Below are positions 38,844 to 46,875 of a DNA stretch of 64,000 nt, piece by piece; the first letter of the stretch is position 1, and each line of letters opens with the position of its first letter. The translations under genes were made by a program, and so were the position numbers. The DNA comes from Luteimonas kalidii (GTDB lineage: Bacteria > Pseudomonadota > Gammaproteobacteria > Xanthomonadales > Xanthomonadaceae): the NCBI RefSeq assembly GCF_029887935.1, contig NZ_JARXRO010000020.1:280591-344590 (forward strand), written 5' to 3'. A model generated the notes under the pieces. It was not told where the DNA came from, did no database searches, and saw nothing but the letters and a program-made list of their open reading frames with translations.

Positions 38844-40693
38844 GCGCCTTCCTCCACGCGCACTTCGCGCATCATCCCCGCGTCCATGTGGTAAAGCAGA
38901 TGGCAGTGGTAGGCCCAGCGGCCGAGCGCGTCGGCGCGCACGCGATAGCTGCGCCTGGTGCCCGGCGGCATGTCGACGGTGTGCTTGCGCGCCATGAACG
39001 CGCCCGCTTCGTCTTCCAGGTCGCTCCACAGCCCGTGCAGGTGGATCGGGTGCTGCATCATCGTGTCGTTGACCAGCACGATGCGCATGCGCTCGCCGTA
39101 GTTCAGGCGCAGCGGTTCGGCGCTCGAGAACGGGATGCCGTCGAACGACCAGGCGAACTTCTCCATGTGGCCGGTCAGGTGCAGCTCGACCGTGCGCGAC
39201 GGCTCGCGGCCGTCGGGATCGTCGAACACGCTCCTGAGGTCGGCGTAGGTGAGCACGCGGCGGCCGTTGTCGCGCAGGCCGATGCCGGGGTCGTCCAGGC
39301 GCGGCGTGGGCGCCATGGTCTGCATGTCGACCAGCGGGTTGCCGGTTTCGCTGTCCGGGTGCGACTGCATGCCGTCCTCGTCGCCCGCGTGCGTCGCGTG
39401 GGCGGCGTTTGTGACGTGCGGACGCGCGGCCGGCGCGTGCATGTTCGCGCCGCAGCCGCCCTCGGCCATCATCGCCGCGCCGCAGCCGCCTTCCATCGCC
39501 TTGCCGCCTCCGGCGTGCGCGCCATGTCCGCCATGACCCATGTCGTCCATGGTCAGCCGCGGACGCGGGTCGGCTGCCGGAACCGGTGCCTCCAACCCGG
39601 CGCGCACCGCCAGCGTCCCGCGCGCATGGCCGGTGCGGCCCATGTCCTGGGCGAAGACGGTGTAGGCGTCCTGGCCCGCGGGCTCGACGATCACGTCGAA
39701 GGTTTCCGCCGCGCCCATGCGCAGTTCGTCCACGCTCACCGGATGCACGGACTGGCCGTCGGCGGCGACCACGGTCATCTTGAGTCCCGGAATGCGCACG
39801 TCGAAATGGGTCATCGCCGAGGCGTTGATGAAGCGCAGCAACACCTTCTCGCCCGGGCGGAATGCGCCGGTCCAGTTGCCCGAGGGCGTGGCGCCGTTCA
39901 TCAGGTAGGTGTAGGTGTGCGCGTTGACGTCGGACAGGTCGCTCGGCGTCATGCGCATCTGCCCCCACGCGCGCCGGTCGGCGAGCGTGGCGGCCAGTCC
40001 GTCGCGACGCACGTCGCGGATGAGGTCGCCGACCGTGGGCTTGTACCAGTTGTCGTGATGCGGCGCCTTCTTCAACCGGGCGAACAGGTCGTCCGGGTCC
40101 AGGTCGGTCCAGTCCGACAGCAGCACCACGTGTTCGCGGTCCCAGTGGTAGGGCGGCGGATCGCGCGGGTCGACGATGATCGCGCCGTACAGGCCGGCCT
40201 GCTCCTGGTGCAGCGAATGGCTGTGGTACCAGTACGTGCCCGATTGCTTGAGGGTGAAGCGGTACAGGTACGCCTCGCCCGATGCGATGCCGTCGAAGCT
40301 CATGCCCGGCACGCCGTCCATGTTCGACGGCAGCAGGATGCCGTGCCAGTGGATCGAGGTCGTCACGCCCGGCGGCAGGTGGTTGGCCACGCGCAGGGTG
40401 ACGGTGTCGCCTTCGCGCCAGCGCAGCACCGGCGCGGGCAGGCGGTGGTTGATGGTGATCGCCTGGCGCGGGCGGCCGGTGAAGTTCACCAGGCTCTGGC
40501 CGATGTCGAGCTGGAACTCGCTGCCGGCCAGTTCGGTGCCCGGCACCGCGGCCACGCGTTCGCGAGCGTGGGCGGGAAGCCTCAGGGTGCCGGCAGCGAG
40601 TGCGGCGCCGCCCAGCACGAGACCCTGGACGAAATGGCGCCGCGATGGCGAGGCCGGCGCGTGCGCGGGCAGCCGCGGACTGCGATGGATCAT
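38840..40693 (-). CDS. copA: Copper resistance multicopper oxidase CopA
   Basis: A 617-aa periplasmic oxidase exported by Tat (SRRHFVQGLVLGGA after an acid-free n-region). Copper ligands: HWHG (115-118), HSHS near 157, HPIHLHG and HCHLLYHMDAGMM near the C-terminus (His596-Cys597-His598, His602). A Met/His/Gly/Cys-rich insertion (about 385-450) is typical of PcoA/CopA and probably binds Cu(I). The start at 40693 was chosen as the short n-region start; the ATG at 40771 adds 26 residues. Lies 105 bp after copL. Confidence 0.96.
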   Translation of the reverse strand: MIHRSPRLPAHAPASPSRRHFVQGLVLGGAALAAGTLRLPAHARERVAAVPGTELAGSEFQLDIGQSLVNFTGRPRQAITINHRLPAPVLRWREGDTVTLRVANHLPPGVTTSIHWHGILLPSNMDGVPGMSFDGIASGEAYLYRFTLKQSGTYWYHSHSLHQEQAGLYGAIIVDPRDPPPYHWDREHVVLLSDWTDLDPDDLFARLKKAPHHDNWYKPTVGDLIRDVRRDGLAATLADRRAWGQMRMTPSDLSDVNAHTYTYLMNGATPSGNWTGAFRPGEKVLLRFINASAMTHFDVRIPGLKMTVVAADGQSVHPVSVDELRMGAAETFDVIVEPAGQDAYTVFAQDMGRTGHARGTLAVRAGLEAPVPAADPRPRLTMDDMGHGGHGAHAGGGKAMEGGCGAAMMAEGGCGANMHAPAARPHVTNAAHATHAGDEDGMQSHPDSETGNPLVDMQTMAPTPRLDDPGIGLRDNGRRVLTYADLRSVFDDPDGREPSRTVELHLTGHMEKFAWSFDGIPFSSAEPLRLNYGERMRIVLVNDTMMQHPIHLHGLWSDLEDEAGAFMARKHTVDMPPGTRRSYRVRADALGRWAYHCHLLYHMDAGMMREVRVEEGA

Positions 40694-40798
40694 GTCGATG
40701 CTCCGTGGCGGGCGCGATGCACGCGCCCGGTCGATCGGGGATGGCGGTACGCGCCGCAGGAGGCGCGGCACGAGGTCTGGCCGCGCGTGCGGCCGGAC

Positions 40799-41179
40799 TC
40801 AGCCGATCGGCGGTCGCAGGGACGGCAAGGCGTACGCGGGCACCAGCCTGGTTGCGACGCCGGATGCTGCGGGTGCCGCGGTGGTGGGGTGCGGTACGGG
40901 CGCGATCGCGGGCAGGGTCGCGGGGCCGTGCTGCAGGCACAGTTCGAGGCAGCGTTCCACGCACTCGTCATCCACGGGAACCGGCGACGCGGGTATGGAC
41001 GCGACCGCATCGCCGACGGCGTCGGCCGGCATGCCGTGGCAATCCTCGTCCGCCACGGGCGTCGGCGTCCCGACGGCGGGGCCCATCGCGTTCGCCGGAT
41101 GCGTGGCCGCGACTGCCGGGCCGACGGTGTCGACCAGCAGGCACAGGCACAGCAACAGGCGGGACAGGACGGACAGCAC
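40799..41179 (-). CDS. copL: CopL-like small exported metal-binding protein
   Basis: A 126-aa protein from a GTG at 41179: hydrophobic leader VLSVLSRLLLCLCLLVDTVGPAVA, then a region with His, Met and Cys (EDCHGMPAD, DECVERCLELCLQHGP) and the family-like end LPSLRPPIG. In Xanthomonas the first gene of copLAB is such a small Cys/His protein needed for copper-induced expression. No clear ribosome-binding site separates this start from an ATG at 41260, which would add 27 basic residues. Position directly upstream of copA and the C-terminus support the call more than overall similarity. Confidence 0.75.
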   Translation of the reverse strand: MLSVLSRLLLCLCLLVDTVGPAVAATHPANAMGPAVGTPTPVADEDCHGMPADAVGDAVASIPASPVPVDDECVERCLELCLQHGPATLPAIAPVPHPTTAAPAASGVATRLVPAYALPSLRPPIG

Positions 41180-41545
41180 GGCAGGGCGGACGTTGCGCAG
41201 AAGCCGGCAGGATACCGCAGCGGTCCCGCGCGAGCGGCGCCCCGGGTCACGGCGCGGCACGGGGCCGCGGTGGGTTCAGCTTCGACCGCCGCGCGTGCCG
41301 GACATCGCTCCCGGCGCCCGTGGGGCCGGCACGTTGGGCCAATGCCATATCTGCGCCGTGCGCTGACGTGCGTGCCTGCAGGTCCGGTCACGCGACCCCC
41401 TCGTCAGCGCTGACCGTCCGGGATCCCGCGCCTGTGCCGAGCCAGCCTGCCGCGCAGCGCCCGGCACGGGCGCGATAGAATCGCGGGCATACCGGCGCGC
41501 CGGGCGCCAGCGGCGCCACCGCGCGGGATCCCGTGGAGCCTGTCG

Positions 41546-42556
41546 ATGCAGGTCGGCCAAGACAATGCGTGGCGAAGCGTCGAAGCGGGGCGCGTGCAGC
41601 CGCGCGCGATGCTGCTGGCCGCGAGCGGCCTGGCGCTGGTGCTCGGACTGTGGCTGCTGCGCGACGATCATCGCGCAGCCGTGCTCGACACCTTGCCCGC
41701 TCCGCTCGGTCATCAGGCGGTGAGTGTGCCGGTGCAGGCGTCCCGCATCCCGGCCGATGCCGGTGACGCGGGCGTGCGCGCGGTGCACGACGGCGCCCGC
41801 GACGATGCGACGGGACGACGCCATCGCAATCCCTCGCGCCGCAGCGCGCTGGAGACCAGCGACGATCTGTTCGCGTACTCGCAACAGCTGTTGCCGGCGC
41901 TGCGCGAGGGCGACCCCGAGGCCGCGTGGCTGATGAGCCGGGTGGTCGACACCTGCGCAGGCTACGCATCGGACCCGGCGGCGTTCGTGCGCGACAGCGC
42001 CACGCTCGCCGCCCTGGGTTTCGCGGCCGGGCCGGCGATGACGGCCGCGCGCGAGCGCGTGGCCACGCGCTGCCGCCGCTTCACCCCCACCGACGGGCTG
42101 TCGCCGACGCGCGTCCGGCAACTGCGGGTGCAGGCCGCGCAGGGCGGCAACCTGCCGGCGGAAGCGGAACTGCTTGCGCGTGGCGAGCCGGTCTCCACGG
42201 CCGACGATTACGCCGGCGCGCTGCTGGACCGGGTCGGGAGCGCGGGGGATGCCGACGCGTTCGGCGCGCTGGCGACGGCGGTCGAGGTCCCCGACTGGCT
42301 CTCGCTCCTGGACCGCGAGGTGGCGCCGCAGTACCACGCGATCACCTGGCAGCTGGCCGCGTGCCGGATGGGTGCGGACTGCGGGCCGGACAGCGCGCTG
42401 ATGACGTCGTACTGCGTCAACGGCGGCGTCTGTTCGCGCGACCCGGCGCAGGGGTTCGAGGCATTCGTCTATGACGCCGCGATCCCGCGGCAGAGCGTCG
42501 ACCACGTCAGCGCGGCGGTGGATGCGCTGGTGGAACGTTTCGGAGGAGCACCATGA
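41546..42556 (+). CDS. Unknown membrane-anchored protein
   Basis: A 336-aa protein not recognised as a family. One membrane helix (about 22-38) follows a short cytoplasmic start, then a polar linker with many Arg and Asp, then a helical domain (about 100-335) containing five Cys residues in the later half (for example CRMGADCG and CVNGGVC), which could form periplasmic disulfides. GGAG lies a few bases before the ATG. It overlaps the next gene by 4 bp (ATGA). The gap to copL (285 bp) contains a TAGAAT word (41476-41481) that may be its promoter. Confidence 0.7.
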   Translation: MQVGQDNAWRSVEAGRVQPRAMLLAASGLALVLGLWLLRDDHRAAVLDTLPAPLGHQAVSVPVQASRIPADAGDAGVRAVHDGARDDATGRRHRNPSRRSALETSDDLFAYSQQLLPALREGDPEAAWLMSRVVDTCAGYASDPAAFVRDSATLAALGFAAGPAMTAARERVATRCRRFTPTDGLSPTRVRQLRVQAAQGGNLPAEAELLARGEPVSTADDYAGALLDRVGSAGDADAFGALATAVEVPDWLSLLDREVAPQYHAITWQLAACRMGADCGPDSALMTSYCVNGGVCSRDPAQGFEAFVYDAAIPRQSVDHVSAAVDALVERFGGAP

Positions 42557-42987
42557 AGTTCGAGATGACGAGGCGCCGGTTCGCCGGACTGTTCTGGCTG
42601 CTGCTGTTCGCGGTGTACTCGGTGGCGGCGATCGGGCTGACCGTGCTCGACGCGGGCGACGAGGCGTACGCGGACCTGTCGAAGGTGGCACCGGTCACCG
42701 TCCATGCGAGCGAGGACATGCGCAACCTGGGCGCGGCGCAGATGGCGGCCGCGTATCGCGCGCAGAGCGGTGCGCCGTTCGCCTCGCTGGCGCCCGGCAC
42801 CACCCTGCGCGTGGTCTGGCCCGACGGTTCGAGCGAGTACGTGGTCGTGACCAATCCCGCCGCCAGCGACGGCATCGTGCCGATCCCGGGCACCCTGCGC
42901 GACGCGGCCGACCGGCCGGTGGACGGCGGTCGCGGCGAACCGCCGGCAGCGGCCGACGGCGCGGGGCGGTTGCTGCCGCGGGACTAG
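42553..42987 (+). CDS. Unknown small membrane protein
   Basis: A 144-aa protein, translation coupled to the preceding gene by an ATGA overlap. A helix at 11-32 ([20 protein letters not shown]) anchors a small extracytoplasmic domain, ending in a Pro/Ala/Gly-rich tail. No family recognised. Its TAG stop interlocks with the accC stop on the other strand (CTAG at 42984-42987), so the two convergent genes share bases. The pair probably works as one envelope module of unknown role. Confidence 0.7.
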   Translation: MKFEMTRRRFAGLFWLLLFAVYSVAAIGLTVLDAGDEAYADLSKVAPVTVHASEDMRNLGAAQMAAAYRAQSGAPFASLAPGTTLRVVWPDGSSEYVVVTNPAASDGIVPIPGTLRDAADRPVDGGRGEPPAAADGAGRLLPRD

Positions 42988-44351
42988 CCGATCGAGAGCG
43001 CCTTGTCCTTGCGCTCGGCCAGGCGCTTTTCGAGGTAGTGGATGTTCTGGCCACCGGCCTGGAAGCCGGCGTCGGCCATGATCCGCTGCTGCAGCGGGAT
43101 GTTGGTCCTGATCCCGTCCACCACCATCTCACTCAGCGCCACCCGCATGCGCGCGATCGCCTGCTCGCGGTCGGCGCCGTGCACGATCAGCTTGCCGATC
43201 ATCGAATCGTAGTTCGGCGGCACGGTGTAACCCTCGTAGATGTGCGAGTCGACGCGCACCCCGGGCCCGCCGGGCGAATGGAAGTGCTGGATCAGGCCGG
43301 GCGAGGGCAGGAAGGTGTCCGGGTCCTCGGCGTTGATGCGGCATTCGACCGCATGGCCGCGCAGCACCACGTCCTCCTGGCGGATCGAGAGCTTCTGGCC
43401 CGAGGCGATCTTCAGCTGCTCGCGGATCAGGTCGATGCCGGTGACCAGTTCGGTGACCGGGTGCTCGACCTGGATGCGGGTGTTCATCTCGATGAAATAG
43501 AAGCGGCCGTCCTCGTACAGGAATTCGAACGTGCCCGCGCCGCGATAGCCGATGCGCAGGCAGGCCTCCACGCACACCTTGCCGATCTCCGCCCGCTGTT
43601 CGGGGGTGATGCCCGGCGCGGGCGCTTCCTCCACCACCTTCTGGTGGCGGCGCTGCATCGAACAGTCGCGCTCGCCCAGGTGGATGGCGCTGCCCTGGCC
43701 GTCGGCGAGCACCTGGATCTCCACGTGGCGCGGGTTCTCCAGGAACTTCTCCATGTAGACCATGTCGTTGCCGAACGCGGCCTTGGCTTCCTGCTTGGTG
43801 GTGGCGATGGCGTTGGCGAGCGCGGCCTCGGTATGGACCACGCGCATGCCGCGGCCGCCGCCGCCGCCGGCGGCCTTGACGATCACCGGATAGCCGATCT
43901 CGGCCGCGATCCGCACGTTGGTGGGGACGTCGTCGCCGAGCGGTCCGCCGCTGCCGGGCACGCACGGCACGCCGGCCTCCTTCATCGCGCGGATCGCCTC
44001 GACCTTGTCGCCCATCAGGCGGATGGTCTCGGCCTTCGGCCCGATGAACACGAAGCCGCTCTGCTCGACACGCTCGGCGAAGTCCGCGTTCTCGCTGAGG
44101 AAGCCGTAGCCGGGGTGGATGGCCTGCGCGTCGGTGACCTCGGCCGCGGCGATGATCGCCGGCATGTCGAGGTAGCTGCGGTTGGATGGCGCCGGGCCGA
44201 TGCACACCGACTCGTCGGCCATCGCCACATGCTTGAGGTTGCGGTCGACGGTGGAATGCACCGCGACCGTGCGGATGCCAAGCGCGTGGCACGCGCGCAG
44301 GATGCGCAGCGCGATTTCGCCACGGTTGGCGATGACTACTTTATCGAGCAT
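42984..44351 (-). CDS. accC: Acetyl-CoA carboxylase, biotin carboxylase subunit
   Basis: AccC, 455 aa, carboxylates biotin on AccB with ATP and bicarbonate, the first half of malonyl-CoA formation. [21 protein letters not shown] start, ATP-grasp glycine loop [52 protein letters not shown] and the C-terminal [12 protein letters not shown] are present. Length is the family norm. It follows accB by 90 bp in the same direction. Confidence 0.98.
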   Translation of the reverse strand: MLDKVVIANRGEIALRILRACHALGIRTVAVHSTVDRNLKHVAMADESVCIGPAPSNRSYLDMPAIIAAAEVTDAQAIHPGYGFLSENADFAERVEQSGFVFIGPKAETIRLMGDKVEAIRAMKEAGVPCVPGSGGPLGDDVPTNVRIAAEIGYPVIVKAAGGGGGRGMRVVHTEAALANAIATTKQEAKAAFGNDMVYMEKFLENPRHVEIQVLADGQGSAIHLGERDCSMQRRHQKVVEEAPAPGITPEQRAEIGKVCVEACLRIGYRGAGTFEFLYEDGRFYFIEMNTRIQVEHPVTELVTGIDLIREQLKIASGQKLSIRQEDVVLRGHAVECRINAEDPDTFLPSPGLIQHFHSPGGPGVRVDSHIYEGYTVPPNYDSMIGKLIVHGADREQAIARMRVALSEMVVDGIRTNIPLQQRIMADAGFQAGGQNIHYLEKRLAERKDKALSIG

Positions 44352-44441
44352 GGGAAAGTTCCAGGTTGCATCTCCGGCCCACCGGCCTGCCGGCCGGCGG
44401 GCGTTCGCAGGCTCGCGGCTCGCGCCGCTCGAAAGCCCTGC

Positions 44442-44933
44442 TCACCCAATCACGAACAGCGGCTGGTCGAACTCGACCGGCTGGCCGCTCTCGACCGCGA
44501 CCGCGAGCACCGTGCCCGAGGCGTCGGCCTCGATCGGGTTGAACATCTTCATCGCCTCGATGATGCCCAGTGTCTCGCCGGCCTTGACCTGCTGGCCGAC
44601 GCTGACGAAGGCCGGCTTGTCCGGCGCGGGTGACGCGTAGAAGGTGCCGACCATCGGCGAGGTGACGACGTGGCCGTCGGGCAGTCCATTGCCGACGGAC
44701 TCCGCGGGACGGCCCCCGGTGGCGCTGTCGACCGGGGAGAGCATGGGCATCACCGGCTCGCTGCCGCGCGCCGGCGCGGACGCGTGCTGGGCGGCCTGGG
44801 CGTAGACCAGCGGCGCGTTCCCGGTGGGGTTGCGCGACAGGCGCACGGACTCCTCGCCCTCCCTGATCTCCAGTTCGGCGAGGTTGGATTCCTCGAGCAG
44901 GTCGATGAGCTTCTTGATCTTGCGCAGGTCCAT
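44442..44933 (-). CDS. accB: Biotin carboxyl carrier protein of acetyl-CoA carboxylase
   Basis: AccB, 163 aa. N-terminal dimer region [23 protein letters not shown], a flexible Ala/Pro linker (about 45-85), and a biotinyl domain with EAMKM, biotin Lys129. BirA modifies this Lys; the arm then moves CO2 from AccC to the carboxyltransferase. It lies between aroQ (48 bp) and accC (90 bp), the common gammaproteobacterial order. Confidence 0.98.
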   Translation of the reverse strand: MDLRKIKKLIDLLEESNLAELEIREGEESVRLSRNPTGNAPLVYAQAAQHASAPARGSEPVMPMLSPVDSATGGRPAESVGNGLPDGHVVTSPMVGTFYASPAPDKPAFVSVGQQVKAGETLGIIEAMKMFNPIEADASGTVLAVAVESGQPVEFDQPLFVIG

Positions 44934-44981
44934 GGCTGGCCTCGGGCGGTGTCGCTGTGGAAAGGGACAGGGGAACGGGTG

Positions 44982-45428
44982 TCAGGCGCCTGGCGCGAGG
45001 CGGCGCAGGGCCGCGTCCAGGGCGTAGCGGTAGCTGTCGGCGCCGAAGCCGCAGACCACGCCCAGCGCCTTGTCGCTGAGGTAGCTGTGCTGGCGGAAGG
45101 GCTCGCGCGCGTGCGGGTTCGACAGGTGGATCTCGATGAACGGCAGCGCCACCGCCGCCAGCGCGTCGCGGATCGCCACGCTGGTGTGGGTGAAGGCGGC
45201 CGGATTGATCAGGATGAAGCCGGTGCCGTCGGTGCGGGCGGCCTGGATGCGGTCGACCAGCACGTGCTCGGCGTTGGACTGCAGGCATTCCAGCGCATGG
45301 CCGGCGGCCGTGGCGGTCGCCTGCAGTCCGGCGTCGATGTCGGCCAGGGTGGCGTGGCCGTAGACTTCCGGCTCGCGGGTGCCGAGCAGGTTGAGGTTGG
45401 GGCCGTGCAGGAGCAGCAGCTTGGCCAT
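44982..45428 (-). CDS. aroQ: Type II 3-dehydroquinate dehydratase
   Basis: A 148-aa shikimate-pathway enzyme. [24 protein letters not shown] includes catalytic Tyr23 and the mobile loop Arg; [17 protein letters not shown] and [20 protein letters not shown] supply the substrate-binding residues and the catalytic His. Length equals the dodecameric type II family. First gene of aroQ-accB-accC. Confidence 0.97.
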   Translation of the reverse strand: MAKLLLLHGPNLNLLGTREPEVYGHATLADIDAGLQATATAAGHALECLQSNAEHVLVDRIQAARTDGTGFILINPAAFTHTSVAIRDALAAVALPFIEIHLSNPHAREPFRQHSYLSDKALGVVCGFGADSYRYALDAALRRLAPGA

Positions 45429-45647
45429 CGGATCGGTTGCCGCGGAACAGGCGCGCAGTCTGGCGCAAGCTCCGGATGGTGTCCAGTTCGGCGAAGTTTG
45501 GCGGAGTTCAGCGCGGTTGGAGCCGCGGCTCTAGTCGCGCGGGCCGCTCGCAACGGGCACGGCGCGGCGCACTCCGGCACCGGCGCGATGTCGATCCGGG
45601 CGCCCGGCGTTCGACGTCGACGTGACCCCCCACCGGCGGCCCGCCCC

Positions 45648-46271
45648 ATGTCCCACGCCCCCAGCGACATTCTCTACTACTCCCACAACCTCAACCCGCG
45701 GGTCGCGGTCGCCGTCGCGCGCCACCTGCAGGCGCCGGTGCGTTACGTCCGCGCCGACCCGATGGGCCGCGAGCGCGAGGCCTTCCGCCCGATCAATCCC
45801 AACACCCGGGTGCCGATCCTGGTGGAGCCCGACCTGACGCTGTGGGAGACCGACGCGATCGCGATGCGGCTGGCCGCGCGCTGCGACGAGAGCTTCTGGC
45901 CGCCCGCCCGGCGCGAGGAGGTGATGTTGTGGGTGAGCTGGAGCGCGCACCACTTCACCAGCGCCGGGGGCGTGCTGTATTTCGAGCACATCATCGTGCC
46001 GCGCTATTTCGAACGCGCGCCGGACGCTGCCGTGGTGAAGGCCGCCGACGCGGACTTCCGGGAGTTCGCCGCGATCCTGGACGAAACCCTGGCCGGCCGC
46101 CGCTGGCTGGTCGGCGACGCGCCCACCTATGCCGACTTCCGGGTCGCCTCGGCGCTGCCGTTCGCGGCCGAGGCGCGGCTGCCGCTCGAGCCGTTCGCAC
46201 ACATCCGGCGCTGGCACGCGCAGCTGGAGGAGATCGACGCCTGGCGCGACCCGTTCGCGGGCCTGGACTGA
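45648..46271 (+). CDS. Glutathione S-transferase family protein
   Basis: A 207-aa two-domain GST. Thioredoxin-like N-domain (DILYYSHNLNPRVAVAVARHL, NPNTRVPILVEPDLTLWETDAIAMRLA with the cis-Pro and the ETDAI glutamyl-binding pair) and an all-helical C-domain with FRVASALPFAAEARLPLEPFAHIRRWHAQLEEIDAWRDP. The start at 45648 has no strong ribosome-binding site. It is inserted in reverse orientation between the aroQ and tlpA operons. Substrate cannot be told. Confidence 0.9.
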   Translation: MSHAPSDILYYSHNLNPRVAVAVARHLQAPVRYVRADPMGREREAFRPINPNTRVPILVEPDLTLWETDAIAMRLAARCDESFWPPARREEVMLWVSWSAHHFTSAGGVLYFEHIIVPRYFERAPDAAVVKAADADFREFAAILDETLAGRRWLVGDAPTYADFRVASALPFAAEARLPLEPFAHIRRWHAQLEEIDAWRDPFAGLD

Positions 46272-46275
46272 TCCG

Positions 46276-46875
46276 TCAGGGCGCCGCCCAGCGATCGATC
46301 TCGCCGTGCTCGAACGGGCCGATCTTCTGCTTCAGCAGGCGGCCGTCGGCCGAGACCAGGATCGAGTACGGCAGCACGCCCTTGGGATTGCCCAGGCGCA
46401 CGCCGGCGTCGGCCGGGCCCGGCGCATCGATCGCCTGCGGGTAGTGCACCGGGATGCGCGCCAGGAACTCGCGCACCGCCTGCGGCTCGTCCAGCGCCAG
46501 GCCCAGCACCTGCACGCCGGCCGCGCCCTGGGCACGGGCGTAGCGGTCGAGTTCGGGCATCTCCTTGATGCAGGGGCCGCACCAGCTGGCCCAGACGTTG
46601 ACCAGCAGCGGGCGACCGGCGAAATCGCCGGGCAGGCGCATCCGTCCGCCGTCGAGCGCCTCCACCTGCACCGGCGGCAGCGCCTCGCCGCGGCGTGCGA
46701 CCGGACCGCCGTCGGACAGCGGCGGCGCGTTGGCGGTCAGCGCATCGTTGAGCACGCGCTGGCCCAGGTCGGTGCCCAGCAGCGGCCCGCCGCCGGTGGC
46801 CAGCACCCCCGCCAGCAGGCCCAGGCCCCCGGCCGCCAGCGCGACCAGCACCACCTTCAGCGGGGTGATCTTCAC
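46276..46875 (-). CDS. TlpA/DsbE-like membrane-anchored thioredoxin
   Basis: A 199-aa periplasmic thioredoxin-like protein with an N-terminal membrane helix (about 7-28) and active site WCGPC (Cys99, Cys102) preceded by LLVNVWASW; the cis-Pro region is GVLPYSILV. The GTG start at 46875 makes a GTGA overlap with the dsbD stop. Probably receives electrons from DsbD and reduces a periplasmic target such as apocytochrome c or a copper protein. Convergent with the GST gene, 4 bp apart. Confidence 0.92.
   Translation of the reverse strand: MKITPLKVVLVALAAGGLGLLAGVLATGGGPLLGTDLGQRVLNDALTANAPPLSDGGPVARRGEALPPVQVEALDGGRMRLPGDFAGRPLLVNVWASWCGPCIKEMPELDRYARAQGAAGVQVLGLALDEPQAVREFLARIPVHYPQAIDAPGPADAGVRLGNPKGVLPYSILVSADGRLLKQKIGPFEHGEIDRWAAP

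Noticed and set aside
38366..41413. A 1015-codon plus-strand frame over the copper locus
   Set aside because: Antisense to copL, copA and copB, which are supported by copper ligands and 4-bp overlaps.
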